DNA from: Hyphomicrobiaceae bacterium
GTDB lineage: Bacteria; Pseudomonadota; Alphaproteobacteria; Rhizobiales; Hyphomicrobiaceae
DNA: 64,000 nt
Direction of reading: 5' to 3'
Assembly: GCA_025351355.1 (NCBI GenBank)
Contig: JANXWC010000074.1
Span: forward strand, 1-64,000
Part shown: piece after piece, positions 55,569-64,000 of the stretch
Layout of the letters: every line of letters begins with the position of its first letter
How positions within the stretch are numbered: the first letter of the stretch is position 1
Position numbers and translations under genes: made by a program
Notes under the pieces: model-generated
Seen by the model: the letters and a program-made list of their open reading frames with translations, nothing else
Told to the model about the DNA's origin: nothing
Database searches by the model: none

Positions 55569-57572
55569 ATGGCCAAAGAACCCAAACCGCAGGCAGTTTC
55601 CGCCACCTCCGCCAAGCCCGCTGACGGCGCTCCCTTGCCGGCAAAACCTTACGTTGTGCTGGCGCGCAAGTATCGTCCGCGCACCTTCGATGACCTGATC
55701 GGCCAGGGCGCGCTGGTGCAGACGCTGCGCAATGCATTCGCGACCGGCCGCATCGCGCAGGCCTACATGCTGACGGGCGTGCGTGGTACGGGCAAAACAA
55801 CCACCGCCCGCATCCTGGCGCGCGCCTTCAACTATGAGCGCACCAATCCGGATGGTACGATCATCAGCAAGCCGACTATCGACATGCCCGAACTCGGCCG
55901 GCACTGCGCCGACATCATGGAAAGCCGCCACCCCGATGTGATCGAGATGGACGCAGCCTCTAATACCGGCGTCGACGACGTGCGAGAGATCATCGAGAGC
56001 GCGCGCTACAAACCGCTGGTGGCGCGCATCAAAGTGTTCATCATCGACGAAGTGCACATGCTGTCGAAAAACGCATTCAACGCGTTGCTGAAGACGCTGG
56101 AAGAACCGCCCGAGCACGTTAAGTTCGTGTTCGCAACGACCGAAATCCGCAAGGTGCCGGTGACGGTGCTGTCGCGTTGCCAGCGATTCGATCTCCGGCG
56201 CGTCGAAGGCAAGGTGCTGAGCGGCCATTTCCGCAAGATCGTCGCCGCAGAAGGCGCATCCGCCGACGACGAGGCGTTGACACTGATTGCGCGTGCAGCC
56301 GAGGGATCGGTGCGCGACGGGCTGTCGATCCTCGATCAGGCGATAGCCATGAGCTCGAGTGACGAGACTTTGAGCGATGGCCGGATTGGTACGGTTACTG
56401 CGGCCAACGTACGGGCCATGCTGGGTCTGGCGGATCGCGGCCGCGTTTTTGATCTGTTGGAGCATGTCGTGGGCGGCCGCACAGCGGAAGCGCTCGCGGG
56501 CCTGCACAGTCTGCATCACGACGGTGCCGAGCCCGCGCAGGTGCTGGCCGACCTCGGCGAGACCGTCCATCTTGTGACGCGCGCGAAGATCGCGGGCGCG
56601 CCCGGCGCCGGCGAGAGCCTGTCACCGGATGAGCGGACGCGGGCGGCGGCAATGGCCGGCCAACTATCGATCGCGCTGCTGTCGCGCGCCTGGCAGATGC
56701 TGCTGAAGGGGCTGGAGGAGACGCAGAAATCCGGCCAGCCGTTGGCCGCCGCCGAGATGGTGCTGATCCGTCTCGCCTATACCGCCGATTTGCCGTCCCC
56801 CGACGAGATCCTGCGCGCGCTGGGTGATGGCGGCGCGACGGCTGCGCGCGGGGCAGCGTCAGGGCCGGCGGTGCCGCCTCAGCGAGCGACGCTCAATGTG
56901 GCTCCCCCGCCGTCGTCGTCTCCGTCCCCATTGACCGCCAAGGTGGCGCCAAAGGTGCCGCCGCCCCCCTGGGAGGAAGCTGCCTCCGTCGAGCCTGCGG
57001 CCGCGACCACCGCAGGCTCCGAACCCCCGCCGGTCGCATCCCTGGAAGACTACGGCGCCGACTCATCTGGCGCGGCCCCTGGTGCGGACGCCGAATTTCT
57101 CGACGAAGATATGGCCGAAGCCGAAGCCGAGATCGGCCCGGCCCTGCATGCAGGCGCGATTGTGCCGGTGCGGCTCGAAAGCTTTGCCGATGTCGTCGAT
57201 CTCGTCGGTCGCAAGCGCGATGGCCTGCTCAAAATCAATCTCGAAGATAACGTCAGTCTCGTACGCTTCGACCCAACAGCCGGTGCCATCGATCTGCATC
57301 TTTTGCCGAAGGCGCCGAAAGAATTGGGCAACCAGCTGCGTGAAAAGCTGCAACTGTGGACGGGGCGAAGATGGATGGTGGCGCTGTCGCCGCGGGCGGG
57401 TGAGAAACCGTTGGGCCAGGTGCAGCGCGAACTGGCGGCAGCCGAACTCGACAGTCTGATGCAGCATCCCGCCGTCGATGCTGTGCTGCAGTCGTTTCCG
57501 GGCGCCAAGATCAGCAGTGTCAAGCCGATGCCGCGCCGGAAGCCAGAAGATTCCGCCACTGGCGGGAGCTGA
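55569..57572 (+). CDS. dnaX: DNA polymerase III subunit tau/gamma
   Basis: Clamp-loader ATPase of 667 residues. Walker A GVRGTGKTT, KYRPRTFDDLIGQ, Walker B/DEVH in FIIDEVHMLS, and SRC motif VLSRCQRFDLRR are all visible. The zinc module of enteric DnaX is degenerate (only the Cys of LGRHCADIMESRHPDV remains), as usual in alphaproteobacteria. A Pro/Ala-rich linker at about 430-510 precedes the C-terminal polymerase-binding domain. The next gene starts three bases after its stop. Confidence 0.96.
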   Translation: MAKEPKPQAVSATSAKPADGAPLPAKPYVVLARKYRPRTFDDLIGQGALVQTLRNAFATGRIAQAYMLTGVRGTGKTTTARILARAFNYERTNPDGTIISKPTIDMPELGRHCADIMESRHPDVIEMDAASNTGVDDVREIIESARYKPLVARIKVFIIDEVHMLSKNAFNALLKTLEEPPEHVKFVFATTEIRKVPVTVLSRCQRFDLRRVEGKVLSGHFRKIVAAEGASADDEALTLIARAAEGSVRDGLSILDQAIAMSSSDETLSDGRIGTVTAANVRAMLGLADRGRVFDLLEHVVGGRTAEALAGLHSLHHDGAEPAQVLADLGETVHLVTRAKIAGAPGAGESLSPDERTRAAAMAGQLSIALLSRAWQMLLKGLEETQKSGQPLAAAEMVLIRLAYTADLPSPDEILRALGDGGATAARGAASGPAVPPQRATLNVAPPPSSSPSPLTAKVAPKVPPPPWEEAASVEPAAATTAGSEPPPVASLEDYGADSSGAAPGADAEFLDEDMAEAEAEIGPALHAGAIVPVRLESFADVVDLVGRKRDGLLKINLEDNVSLVRFDPTAGAIDLHLLPKAPKELGNQLREKLQLWTGRRWMVALSPRAGEKPLGQVQRELAAAELDSLMQHPAVDAVLQSFPGAKISSVKPMPRRKPEDSATGGS

Positions 57573-57575
57573 GCC

Positions 57576-57989
57576 ATGCGTGAGACGACGGTTCACCAAC
57601 GTTCCGACACAACAACAGAGCTGGCCGAATTTTTCGACCGCTTCGTCACGGCATTCGCGAGCTTCGATGGCGTGATCGTCGCTGGCTTGTTCACCGCACC
57701 GGGGGTGGCACTGAAGCAGGACGGATCCTTAAAGGGGTTTGCGGCGATTGCGGACATTGCAGCCTACTATCAAACAGCTCTTGATCAGTATCGTGCCGCT
57801 GGATGCCAAAGCTGCCGCTATGGTCAGCTGGAGACGCACGCTCTCGGCACCACCAGCACAGTCGCGACGGTGACGTGGGACCTCGTGCAGGCCGACAACT
57901 CCCTTGTCGCTCACTGGCGGCAGGCTTATTTTCTGACAAAAATCGACGGCGCATGGCGTTGCTTCGGATCGGCCTTCGTTACCGACTGA
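57576..57989 (+). CDS. NTF2/SnoaL-like protein
   Basis: A 137-residue protein with the cone-like pattern of the family: helix LAEFFDRFVTAFASFDGVIVAGLF, then VALKQDGSLKGFAAIADIAAYY, and C-terminal strands ending HWRQAYFLTKIDGAWRCFGS. Related proteins bind small molecules; this one has no assigned substrate. It is inserted between dnaX and ybaB. Confidence 0.75.
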   Translation: MRETTVHQRSDTTTELAEFFDRFVTAFASFDGVIVAGLFTAPGVALKQDGSLKGFAAIADIAAYYQTALDQYRAAGCQSCRYGQLETHALGTTSTVATVTWDLVQADNSLVAHWRQAYFLTKIDGAWRCFGSAFVTD

Positions 57990-58054
57990 GGCGGTCGACA
58001 CCGCAGCGCTGCAAGAAGTGATAACCGGACACAATCATTGAAAGCGAGGACTGC

Positions 58055-58375
58055 ATGAAAGATATCATGGGCATGATGAAGAAGGCGCAGGAGCTGCAAG
58101 GCAAGATGCAGCAGATGCAAGCCGAGTTGGCGGCCATGGAAATCGATGGTCAATCAGGCGGCGGGCTGGTCAAGGCGACGCTGAACGGCAAGGGCGACGT
58201 CAAGGGCGTCAAGATCGATCCGTCGCTGCTCAAGCCCGAGGATGGCGACATGCTGGAAGACCTGATCGTGGCGGCCTGTGCGGACGCCAAGTCGAAGGCC
58301 GAGGCGGCCATGCAGTCCAAGATGGCCGAAGCGACTGCCGGCCTGCCGATCCCGCCGGGCATGAAACTGTTTTGA
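58055..58375 (+). CDS. ybaB: YbaB/EbfC-family nucleoid-associated protein
   Basis: 106 residues: N-terminal helix [22 protein letters not shown], then strands [21 protein letters not shown], matching YbaB. It binds DNA as a dimer. In most relatives recR follows; here a GNAT gene follows by one base. Confidence 0.96.
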   Translation: MKDIMGMMKKAQELQGKMQQMQAELAAMEIDGQSGGGLVKATLNGKGDVKGVKIDPSLLKPEDGDMLEDLIVAACADAKSKAEAAMQSKMAEATAGLPIPPGMKLF

Positions 58376-58376
58376 G

Positions 58377-58851
58377 ATGCGCGCAGCCGACCAAATAGAG
58401 ATAGCTGCGGAAAGTGCGGATCAGGCCGAGATTGCCGCGTTTTTCGCCGCGTCCGAAGGATACATGGCGGCACTGTATCCGGCAGAGAGCAATCATTTCG
58501 TCGACGTGGCGACACTGATGAAGCCGAACGTGCACTTCCTGGTGGCGCGCCGGGCGGGCGTGCCAGTGGGTTGTGGCGCGGTGGTGCGCACAACAGATGG
58601 TGCGGCAGAGATCAAGCGCATGTGGGTCGATCCTGCGCATCGTGGTGCACGCATCGGGCAACGCCTGCTCGCGGCGTTGGTGGGTGCGGCGCGGCTGGAT
58701 GGAACGACTGTGCTGCAACTGGAAACGGGTATCGCCCAATCGCAAGCCATTGCACTGTACCGCGCGGCGGGGTTCGTTGAGCGCTGTCCGTTTCGGGGGC
58801 TACGCTGCCGATCCGCTGAGCGTGTTCATGGAACTGCGGCTGGTTCGATAA
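58377..58851 (+). pseudogene. GNAT N-acetyltransferase gene with a one-base frameshift
   Basis: Residues up to GFVERCPF read as an intact GNAT domain: GCGAVVR, IKRMWVDPAHRGARIGQRLL (acetyl-CoA loop), LETGIAQSQAIALYRAAGF. The original frame then runs through an unrelated tail to 58925. If one base is dropped at the TTTCGGGGG run (58791-58799) the frame continues FGGYAADPLSVFMELRLVR and stops at TAA 58849-58851, the usual end of this family. So the gene is disrupted by one inserted base, or the sequence has an error. Confidence 0.85.
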
Positions 58852-58943
58852 CACAGAGTTTTGTGGTACAGGATAGGTTTGTTCGCTACAAAAAGCGCAG
58901 GCACTGCAAAGGTGCCGCGATATAAGCAACGGGAGGGTACCAC

Positions 58944-60137
58944 ATGAAGTTTACCAAGCAGACGCGTCGCGCGTTCCTGGGGACAACGGCGGGCGCGGTT
59001 GGTGCTACCTCGCTTTCCAAATTTGCGCTGGCGCAAAAGCTGGCGCTGCCTACTGCGCCGGTAACGCTCAGCATTATCGACGTGGCGGGCAACCTCGCGC
59101 TGACACAACCGGCGTTCGAAGCCTATCGTAAGGCGAAGCCCAATCTGGTTTCCAAGATTACTTTCACCAAGGCGCCGGCGCCCGAACTGCCCGGCAAGTT
59201 GAAGGCGCAGCAGGACGCCAATCGCGTCGACATCGACATGGTGTTGACGGGGTCCGACGGCCTCGCTGCCGGCATCGAGCAGAAATTGTGGGTCGAACTG
59301 TTGCCGGCGATGGAGGACAGCTTGCCGAAACTCAATGACATACTTTTGCCGGCGGCCATCAAGATGCAGGGACTGGCGCAGGGCCAGGGCGTGATTGTGG
59401 TCACCTCGCCGGGCGGGCCGATCCTTGAATATGCGCCGGAGCGCGTCAAGCAATGCCCTACGACAACCGATGAACTGCTCGCGTGGTGCAAGGCCAATCC
59501 CAATCGCTTTATGTATGCGCGCCCTGCCAACTCCGGCCCCGGTCGCGCGTTCATGATGGGCCTGCCGTATATCCTCGGCGACAAGGATCCGAAAGATCCA
59601 GTGAAAGGGTGGGACAAGACTTGGGCCTACCTGACGGCGCTCAACGAGTTCGTCGAATATTATCCGACCGGCACCGGTGCCAAGATGAAAGAATTCGGCG
59701 AAGGTTCGCGCGATATCATTGCGTCGATGACCGGCTGGGACATCAATCCGCGGGCGCTGGGCGTGGTGCCGAAGTCGGCGGCGATCCAACCGCTCAAGGG
59801 CTTCAGCTTCATCACCGATGGCCACTATATGTGCGTGCCCAAAGGGCTGGCCGCCGACAAGATGGCCGTCATCATCGATATGATGAACTTCATGCTTGGC
59901 AAGGAAGCCCAGGCCTTCACCTATGACGCCGGTTACTTCTACCCCGGCCCGGCCGTGAAGGGCGTGACGCTGGATATGGCGCCGGCGGACAGCCAGGCGG
60001 TCATCAAGGAGTTCGGTCGTCCCGAGTACGACAAGCTGATCGCCGATACGCCTGCAGAACTGCCGCTCGATCCCGACAAGATGGTCGTGGCGTTCCGCAT
60101 GTGGGACGAAAAAGTCGGCGCCAAAACCAAGAAGTGA
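58944..60137 (+). CDS. ABC transporter substrate-binding protein, Tat-exported
   Basis: Family 1 / PotD-like binding protein of 397 residues. The twin-arginine signal is TRRAFLGTTAGAVG, with cleavage after ALAQ. Typical regions include SPGGPILEYAPER and NRFMYARPANSGPGRAFMMG. First gene of a five-gene run ending in a galactarate-dehydratase gene, so sugar acids are a possible ligand. Confidence 0.9.
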   Translation: MKFTKQTRRAFLGTTAGAVGATSLSKFALAQKLALPTAPVTLSIIDVAGNLALTQPAFEAYRKAKPNLVSKITFTKAPAPELPGKLKAQQDANRVDIDMVLTGSDGLAAGIEQKLWVELLPAMEDSLPKLNDILLPAAIKMQGLAQGQGVIVVTSPGGPILEYAPERVKQCPTTTDELLAWCKANPNRFMYARPANSGPGRAFMMGLPYILGDKDPKDPVKGWDKTWAYLTALNEFVEYYPTGTGAKMKEFGEGSRDIIASMTGWDINPRALGVVPKSAAIQPLKGFSFITDGHYMCVPKGLAADKMAVIIDMMNFMLGKEAQAFTYDAGYFYPGPAVKGVTLDMAPADSQAVIKEFGRPEYDKLIADTPAELPLDPDKMVVAFRMWDEKVGAKTKK

Positions 60138-60149
60138 TCGAACAGTTGC

Positions 60150-60176
60150 GACTGCGGGAGCGAGCCTTCCGCAGTC
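60150..60176 (+). promoter_or_regulatory. Stem-loop between binding-protein and ATPase genes
   Basis: GACTGCGG (60150-60157) pairs perfectly with CCGCAGTC (60169-60176). It occupies the same relative place as the hairpin at 20470-20496 in the peptide importer and may hold down expression of the genes beyond it. Confidence 0.45.
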
Positions 60177-60206
60177 GACCTGCGACCGGAGCGTCTTGGA
60201 GCGTAA

Positions 60207-61286
60207 ATGACGAACAATCTGAATTCCTTCAAGACACTGCGATTGCAAGGAGTCGGCCGTAACTTCGGTGCGCTCAACGTGCTGAAAGATCTGACGCTCG
60301 AGGTCAGGCGCGGCGAGTTCATCGCGCTGCTCGGGCCGTCCGGCTGCGGCAAGTCGACGGCGCTTAATTGTATTGCCGGCTTGCTGCCGACGACGCGCGG
60401 CTCGATCTGGCTGGATGAGCGGCGCATCGATACGTTAGGTGCGGAGGATCGCGGGTTCGGCATGGTGTTTCAGAACTATGCGCTGTTCCCGCACATGACG
60501 GTGCGCCAGAACATCGGGTTCGGTCTCAAGATGCGCGGCGTGGCCAAAGCCGAAGCCGAACCAAGAATTGATAAGGCGTTGGCGACCGTGCGCTTGGAGA
60601 GCCAAGCGGCGAAACTACCGGGGCAATTGTCAGGTGGACAGCAGCAGCGCGTGGCGATTGCGCGCGCCATTGTCGTCGAGCCGCCGCTGGTGCTCATGGA
60701 TGAGCCATTGTCCAACCTCGATGCAAAACTGCGACTGGAAATGCGTCAGGAGATCCGCCGCATTCATGCGGGGCTGGGATCAGTCACTTTGTACGTCACC
60801 CACGATCAGGACGAGGCGCTCTCGCTGGCCGATCGCATTGTGGTGCTGCGGGATGGCGAGATCCGCCAGGTCGGCACGCCCGAAGATCTTTATGCGCGCC
60901 CCGCCACGCTCGATGTCGCCGATTTCATGGGCTTCCGCAATCGGATCGCGGGCGTGGTGACGGCGCAGTCGGGTGCAACCGTGACGCTGGATGTCGGCGG
61001 TGTCGCGCTCACCGGCATGACGCATGGAGCGGTTGTCGGCGTGGGCGGCAATGCGGTCGCAGCCATTCGTCCAGATGACATGGTCGCGGTCGGTGACGGC
61101 GGGGATGGGTTACCAGCGATCGTGGAAGCCATCGAATACCGCGGTCGCGATTATTTCGGACAGGCGCGCGGCCCCGGTGACTCCGAGTTGTTTTTCCGCT
61201 CCGGCGTCAAGCTCGGCATCGGCGCTCCCGTGCGCTTGGGCGCCGAACCGGGCAAGGTTCTGGTATTCACGGGATCGTCGACATGA
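60207..61286 (+). CDS. ABC transporter ATP-binding protein (PotA/UgpC type)
   Basis: 359 residues: Walker A GPSGCGKST, signature LSGGQQQRVAIARAI, Walker B LVLMDEPLSNLDAKLR, and a C-terminal TOBE-like regulatory region (DFMGFRNRIAGVVTAQ ... VAAIRPDDM). Its stop overlaps the next gene start (ATGA). Confidence 0.94.
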   Translation: MTNNLNSFKTLRLQGVGRNFGALNVLKDLTLEVRRGEFIALLGPSGCGKSTALNCIAGLLPTTRGSIWLDERRIDTLGAEDRGFGMVFQNYALFPHMTVRQNIGFGLKMRGVAKAEAEPRIDKALATVRLESQAAKLPGQLSGGQQQRVAIARAIVVEPPLVLMDEPLSNLDAKLRLEMRQEIRRIHAGLGSVTLYVTHDQDEALSLADRIVVLRDGEIRQVGTPEDLYARPATLDVADFMGFRNRIAGVVTAQSGATVTLDVGGVALTGMTHGAVVGVGGNAVAAIRPDDMVAVGDGGDGLPAIVEAIEYRGRDYFGQARGPGDSELFFRSGVKLGIGAPVRLGAEPGKVLVFTGSST

Positions 61287-62179
61287 GTATCGCCGTCGAC
61301 GACGAACACATCAGCACACGTATGCGTCTGCGCGCGCGTGGGTGGGATGGGGTTACGCTGCTGATACTGCCGGCGGTCGCGCTGATGCTTGGCCTTTTCA
61401 TCTATCCGTTCCTGTATGGCTTCTGGCTGTCGTTCCAGCCCAAAGCCGGATCGCTGTTCGCCAACTACGCCAGGTTTTTCGCCGATCCCTATCTCTACGA
61501 GACGGTCGCCAAGACGTTGTGGATTGCGGTGCCGGTGACACTGTTGAATTTGCTTGCAGCGATTCCCGTCGCATTCCGCGTGCGGCTGATGCAGCGGCAA
61601 CGCTGGCTGACGACGCTCTTGGTGTTGCCGATCACGCTGGGCACGGTGCTGGTAGCGGAGGGACTGCTCAATTATCTCGGGCCGCAGGGCTGGCTCAATC
61701 GCACGCTGATGCTGTTCGGGATCATTTCAAGTCCGGTCAAACTGCTGCACAACTACTGGGGCGTGTTCCTGTCACTCGTGATCACCGGCTTTCCCTTCAC
61801 GTTCCTGCTAACGCTGTCGTATGTCACCGGCATCGACCCGGCGTTGGAGCAGGCGGCGGCAACTTTGGGTGCCAAGGCTGCGAGCCGCTTCCGGCACATC
61901 TTCCTGCCGCTGCTGGTGCCGGGTCTGGCCATCACGTTCTGCCTGTCGTTTGTGCAGGCGTTCTCGGTGTTCCCCTCGGCCGTATTGCTCGGTGCACCTG
62001 CGGGTCCGACGCGCGTGATTTCGATCGCCGCCTATCAGGCAGCCTTCGAGGAGTATGATTATTCGCTGGCGTCGGCGATTGCGATGATCATGGGTTTTAT
62101 CCAGCTGGCCATCGTCGGCGGCGTGCTGGCGCTGCGTGGCTTGTTTTATCGCGGCCCCGCCGGCGGCGGGAAAGGGTGA
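61283..62179 (+). CDS. ABC transporter permease (PotB type)
   Basis: 298 residues, six membrane helices, EAA loop LEQAAATLGAKAASRFRHIFLP. It begins at an ATG overlapping the ATPase stop. Confidence 0.93.
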   Translation: MSIAVDDEHISTRMRLRARGWDGVTLLILPAVALMLGLFIYPFLYGFWLSFQPKAGSLFANYARFFADPYLYETVAKTLWIAVPVTLLNLLAAIPVAFRVRLMQRQRWLTTLLVLPITLGTVLVAEGLLNYLGPQGWLNRTLMLFGIISSPVKLLHNYWGVFLSLVITGFPFTFLLTLSYVTGIDPALEQAAATLGAKAASRFRHIFLPLLVPGLAITFCLSFVQAFSVFPSAVLLGAPAGPTRVISIAAYQAAFEEYDYSLASAIAMIMGFIQLAIVGGVLALRGLFYRGPAGGGKG

Positions 62180-62183
62180 TCTC

Positions 62184-63071
62184 ATGGCCATCTCCGCATT
62201 CGCCGTGAGCGACGCGACCGCCGCGCCCTCAATGGCCGCAAAACCGTTGAGCCACCGCCTTTGGGTGACAGCTGTTTGGACGTTGATCGGCTTCTTCCTG
62301 ATCAACCTGATCGCCATGATCGCCGCCGTGATCACGTCGTCGTTCGCCTCCCGTTGGCTGCGCTCCTGGCTGCCGGAAGGGGCGACGACCAAATGGTACT
62401 TCTCCGCCTGGAGCGAGTTCCAGCTCGATGACGTTCTCGTCGTCACCTTCCAGGTGGTGTTCGCGGTTACCGCGTTGTCAGGATTGATCGGCGTGCCCGC
62501 CGCGTACGCCATGGCGCGTCGCGAATTCCCGGGCAAGAAATTGATCATGCTGTTGTTTCTGCTGCCGATGCTGGTGCCGCCGATTACCTACGGCATTCCG
62601 CTGGCGACGGTGCTCTATCGCAGCGGCCTCGGCGGCACGATGGCCGGCGTAATCCTCGCCAATCTCGTTCCGACCGTGCCATTCGTCATTCTGGTGATGA
62701 TCCCTTTTATTGAGCAGATCGATCCGAAAATTGAAGCGGCGGCGCGGGTGTTCGGCGCCAGTACGTTGCGGCTGTTTACCTCCGTGCTGTTGCCACTGCT
62801 GCTGCCCGGCATGCTGGCGGCGCTGCTGCTGGTGCTTGTGCGCACCATCGCCATGTTCGAGCTGACGTTCCTGGTCGCTGGTCCAACCAGCCAGACGCTG
62901 GTGGTCGCCCTCTATTACGCGGTGTTCGCGGCGGGTGTGCGCGCCGTGCAATCGATCGACGCCATGGCGGTGATCTACATGGCGGTGACGGTGGTCTGGC
63001 TGATTATCGCACTGCGCTTCGTCAACCCGGCACAGATCGTCACGCGCGCCAAACAAACAAAGGCACACTGA
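62184..63071 (+). CDS. ABC transporter permease (PotC type)
   Basis: 295 residues from ATG 62184, chosen because AAGGGTGA lies just upstream; a longer frame starts at 62136. EAA loop [22 protein letters not shown]. Stop TGA shares its last base with the ATG of the next gene. Confidence 0.93.
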   Translation: MAISAFAVSDATAAPSMAAKPLSHRLWVTAVWTLIGFFLINLIAMIAAVITSSFASRWLRSWLPEGATTKWYFSAWSEFQLDDVLVVTFQVVFAVTALSGLIGVPAAYAMARREFPGKKLIMLLFLLPMLVPPITYGIPLATVLYRSGLGGTMAGVILANLVPTVPFVILVMIPFIEQIDPKIEAAARVFGASTLRLFTSVLLPLLLPGMLAALLLVLVRTIAMFELTFLVAGPTSQTLVVALYYAVFAAGVRAVQSIDAMAVIYMAVTVVWLIIALRFVNPAQIVTRAKQTKAH

Positions 63072-64000
63072 TGCCGGTCCGTACAGATCCACGCAGCCAA
63101 CAGCCGCGCACGATTAAGATCAGTGCGGATGACAACGTCGCTATCGTCGTCAATGATTTTGGTTTGCCGGCCGGCACCGTGTTCGCCGATGGCCTGAAGC
63201 TGATTGACCGGGTGCCGCAAGGACACAAGGTGGCCCTCGTCGACATCCCCGCGGGCGGCGCGATCAAGCGTTACGGGCACGTCATCGGCACGGCAACACG
63301 GCTGCTCGTCAGAGGCAGCTGGGTCGAGGAATCGGGCGTCCGTTTGCCGGATGCGCCGCCGATGGATCAGATCGAGTTGGCCACGCGCGTGCCGGCGCCG
63401 CTGCCGTCGTTGGAAGGCTACACGTTCGAGGGCTTCCGCAATCCCGATGGGTCCGTGGGCACCAAGAACCTGCTGGCCATTTCCACCAGCGTGCAATGTG
63501 TTGCGGGAACATTGGAGCATGCGATCAAGTTGATCCGGCGCGATCTGCTGCCGCGCTATCCTAACGTGGATGACGTGATCGGTTTGACCCACAGCTACGG
63601 CTGCGGCGTCGCCATCAATGCACCGGACGCGGTGATCCCCATACGCACGTTGCAAAACCTCGCGCGCAATCCCAACTTCGGCGGCCAGGCGATGGTGGTC
63701 GGGCTTGGCTGCGAGAAACTGGCGCCGGAAGTGCTGCTGCGCGCGCCGTCAGGAAAAAATCCTGACATCATGAGTTTGCAGGACGAAGCGTTCACGGGCT
63801 TCGGCCCGATGATCGAACAGATTCTGCAGATGGCCGCGGCACGGCTGGAAATTCTCAATCGCCGTACGCGCGAGACGTGCCCCGCCTCCGACCTGGTCGT
63901 CGGCATGCAGTGCGGCGGGAGTGATGCTTTTTCCGGTGTGACCGCCAACCCGGCGCTGGGATTTGCGTCGGATCTGCTGGTGCGTTGCGGCGCAACTGTG
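63071..64000 (+). CDS. garD: Galactarate dehydratase-like (UxaA family), 3' end outside the window
   Basis: The first 310 codons are present. An N-terminal SAF domain (about residues 20-90, [20 protein letters not shown]) is followed by the dehydratase part with GYRRPDGRVGTRN-like [26 protein letters not shown] and [20 protein letters not shown], which is the galactarate-dehydratase form rather than altronate dehydratase. These enzymes remove water from galactarate with a metal ion. One-base overlap with the permease gene points to a shared sugar-acid pathway. Other aldarate dehydratases are possible. Confidence 0.88.
   Translation, partial: MPVRTDPRSQQPRTIKISADDNVAIVVNDFGLPAGTVFADGLKLIDRVPQGHKVALVDIPAGGAIKRYGHVIGTATRLLVRGSWVEESGVRLPDAPPMDQIELATRVPAPLPSLEGYTFEGFRNPDGSVGTKNLLAISTSVQCVAGTLEHAIKLIRRDLLPRYPNVDDVIGLTHSYGCGVAINAPDAVIPIRTLQNLARNPNFGGQAMVVGLGCEKLAPEVLLRAPSGKNPDIMSLQDEAFTGFGPMIEQILQMAAARLEILNRRTRETCPASDLVVGMQCGGSDAFSGVTANPALGFASDLLVRCGATV

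Noticed and set aside
58800-60248. 482-codon minus-strand frame opposite the binding-protein gene
   Set aside because: His/Arg-rich antisense shadow; the + strand gene has clear family features.

Overview
The window reads as an alphaproteobacterial chromosome segment, most likely Hyphomicrobiales (Rhizobiales), with high GC. Evidence: a TIGR03808-type Tat-exported repeat protein, a pyrB-pyrC-plsY-dprA-topA run, divergent lgt/ubiK with a MidA-type methyltransferase after lgt, ffs upstream of dnaX-ybaB, and a LivM-LivG fusion. I see no rRNA, intact tRNA, CRISPR array, IS element or integrase.

Layout. 1-2.65 kb: 3' part of an autotransporter gene, then about 1.3 kb without a convincing gene. 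This gap holds the 3' half of a tRNA-Thr(GGT) gene, which looks like the distal attachment site of an integrated element lying to the left, and an orphan + strand terminator. 2.65-9.6 kb: orphan TAXI-type binding protein, HAD phosphatase, ethanolamine ammonia-lyase eutBC, Tat-exported beta-helix protein and pyroglutamyl-peptidase-like protein. 9.6-12.6 kb: a GT4 glycosyltransferase translationally coupled to meaB, divergent from a protein that joins a CblC/MMACHC-like region to an eight-cysteine ferredoxin domain. With eutBC this gives three cobalamin-linked loci in 8 kb. 12.7-15.4 kb: STAND-type ATPase/TPR protein with a possible coupled 48-residue ORF. 15.4-23.6 kb: metallohydrolase, complete peptide-type ABC importer and an amidase. 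23.6-29.9 kb: phosphonate-type ABC importer (phnDCEE-like), a signal-less gamma-glutamyltransferase and a D-2-hydroxyacid dehydrogenase.

30-45.2 kb is mostly core: zinc metallopeptidase, midA, lgt, ubiK, universal stress protein, topA, dprA, plsY, pyrC, pyrB, a membrane protein, an AdoMet-decarboxylase homologue that has lost its pyruvoyl-forming serine, and a VWA/J-domain pair. 45.2-50.2 kb: branched-chain amino-acid ABC transporter. 50.4-53.6 kb: MFS and EamA transporters and nudC. 53.9-58.9 kb: SRP RNA (ffs), a HisKA_2 histidine kinase, dnaX, an NTF2-like protein, ybaB and a GNAT gene with a one-base frameshift. 58.9-64 kb: spermidine/sugar-type ABC importer in one run with a galactarate-dehydratase gene cut by the window end.

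The segment suggests a nutritionally versatile heterotroph: four ABC importers (peptide, phosphonate-type, branched-chain amino acid, PotABCD-type) sit beside the enzymes that may process their cargo (amidase, metallohydrolase, gamma-glutamyltransferase, galactarate dehydratase). Short dispersed palindromic repeats occur in at least two intergenic places. The observations most worth following are the CblC-like/ferredoxin protein beside meaB, the catalytically stripped AdoMet-decarboxylase homologue with a structured leader, the tRNA-Thr att remnant, and the STAND ATPase with its possible small coupled partner.
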